NCBI GenBank assembly: GCA_900548125.1
Contig: URJN01000117.1
Span: 1 to 6,884 of the forward strand
Origin: an uncultured Eubacteriales bacterium
Lineage (GTDB): Bacteria; Bacillota; Clostridia; Christensenellales; Aristaeellaceae
Direction: 5' to 3'
Length of the DNA stretch: 6,884 nucleotides
Within the stretch, counting starts at the first letter, position 1. Every line of letters starts with the position of its first letter. The translations under genes and the position numbers were made by a program. Below are positions 6,855 through 6,884 of the stretch, one piece after another. The notes under the pieces were generated by a model, which ran no database searches, was not told where the DNA came from, and saw nothing but the letters and a program-made list of their open reading frames with translations.

Positions 6855-6884
6855 CAATATCGACTCCTCATGCATGATTGATAT
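5228..6884 (-). mobile_element. Probable edge of an integrated element carrying the serine recombinase
   Basis: A large serine recombinase sits directly after a conserved housekeeping operon. It points toward that operon and its base composition differs: hand counts give 24/60 G+C at 5221-5280, 20/60 at 5281-5340 and 29/60 at 5581-5640, against 43/60 in mfd at 3481-3540. Integrases of this family usually lie near one end of their element, so the host-element boundary is probably between the mfd stop and about 5372. I cannot see an attachment-site repeat because the other end is outside the window. The boundary given here is only the terminator edge and is approximate. Confidence 0.35.
6864..6869 (-). 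promoter_or_regulatory. Ribosome binding site of the recombinase
   Basis: On the minus strand GAGGAG lies nine bases before the ATG at 6854. It decides between this start and the in-frame ATG at 6875, whose upstream bases (ATATCAATC) show no ribosome binding site. The promoter must lie beyond the right window edge. Confidence 0.75.

Noticed and set aside
6855..6875. Upstream ATG at 6875 as the recombinase start
   Set aside because: It would add seven residues before the conserved N-terminus and lacks a ribosome binding site. The GAGGAG site serves the ATG at 6854.
6853..6882. Inverted ATCAAT/ATTGAT and palindromic CATGCATG near the recombinase start, as an operator
   Set aside because: The arms are only six bases in AT-rich DNA at the window edge, with no second copy to support binding-site function.
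1..6884. Search for CRISPR arrays, tRNA/rRNA genes, toxin-antitoxin or defence genes
   Set aside because: No spaced direct repeats, no tRNA cloverleaf or CCA-ended element, and no small gene pairs were found. All substantial coding signal is explained by purR, pth, mfd and the recombinase.

Overview
The window looks like a chromosomal segment from a Bacillota bacterium, most likely a GC-rich member of Clostridia. The evidence is a Gram-positive-type PurR, purR, pth and mfd in the same order as in Bacillota chromosomes, strong GGAGG-type ribosome binding sites, and a large serine recombinase of the kind common in clostridia. The genus cannot be named from the sequence.

Left part (1-5085, all + strand, GC-rich). 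The 3' portion of purR, a PRPP-sensing purine regulator cut by the window edge, is followed by a 184-base gap with three small hairpins. Then come pth (peptidyl-tRNA hydrolase) and, 19 bases later, mfd (transcription-repair coupling factor). pth and mfd form a tight housekeeping pair: one recycles stalled peptidyl-tRNA, the other removes stalled RNA polymerase and recruits nucleotide excision repair. Both carry all their signature motifs and look fully functional. In Bacillus subtilis purR, pth and mfd lie in the same order with spoVG, glmU, prs and ctc between purR and pth. Those genes are absent here.

Junction (5086-5372). mfd is followed by a strong bidirectional terminator hairpin (5183-5227) inside an AT-rich stretch.

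Right part (5373-6854, - strand, intermediate GC). A large serine recombinase converges on mfd. Its catalytic domain, recombinase domain, zinc ribbon and coiled coil are intact. Beyond the end of recognisable family sequence (about residue 494) its reading frame has no stop. It continues through the terminator and about 385 bases into the antisense strand of mfd, to 4701. This end of the recombinase is the most unusual thing in the window. It suggests that the gene's natural stop was lost or that an element boundary lies here. If the terminator works on the minus strand, most recombinase transcripts would end without an in-frame stop codon. The recombinase probably marks one edge of a mobile element extending beyond 6884, but the rest is not visible.

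No tRNA, rRNA, CRISPR array or clearly new multi-gene system was found. The convincing content is ordinary housekeeping genes plus one acquired recombinase with an odd 3' end.
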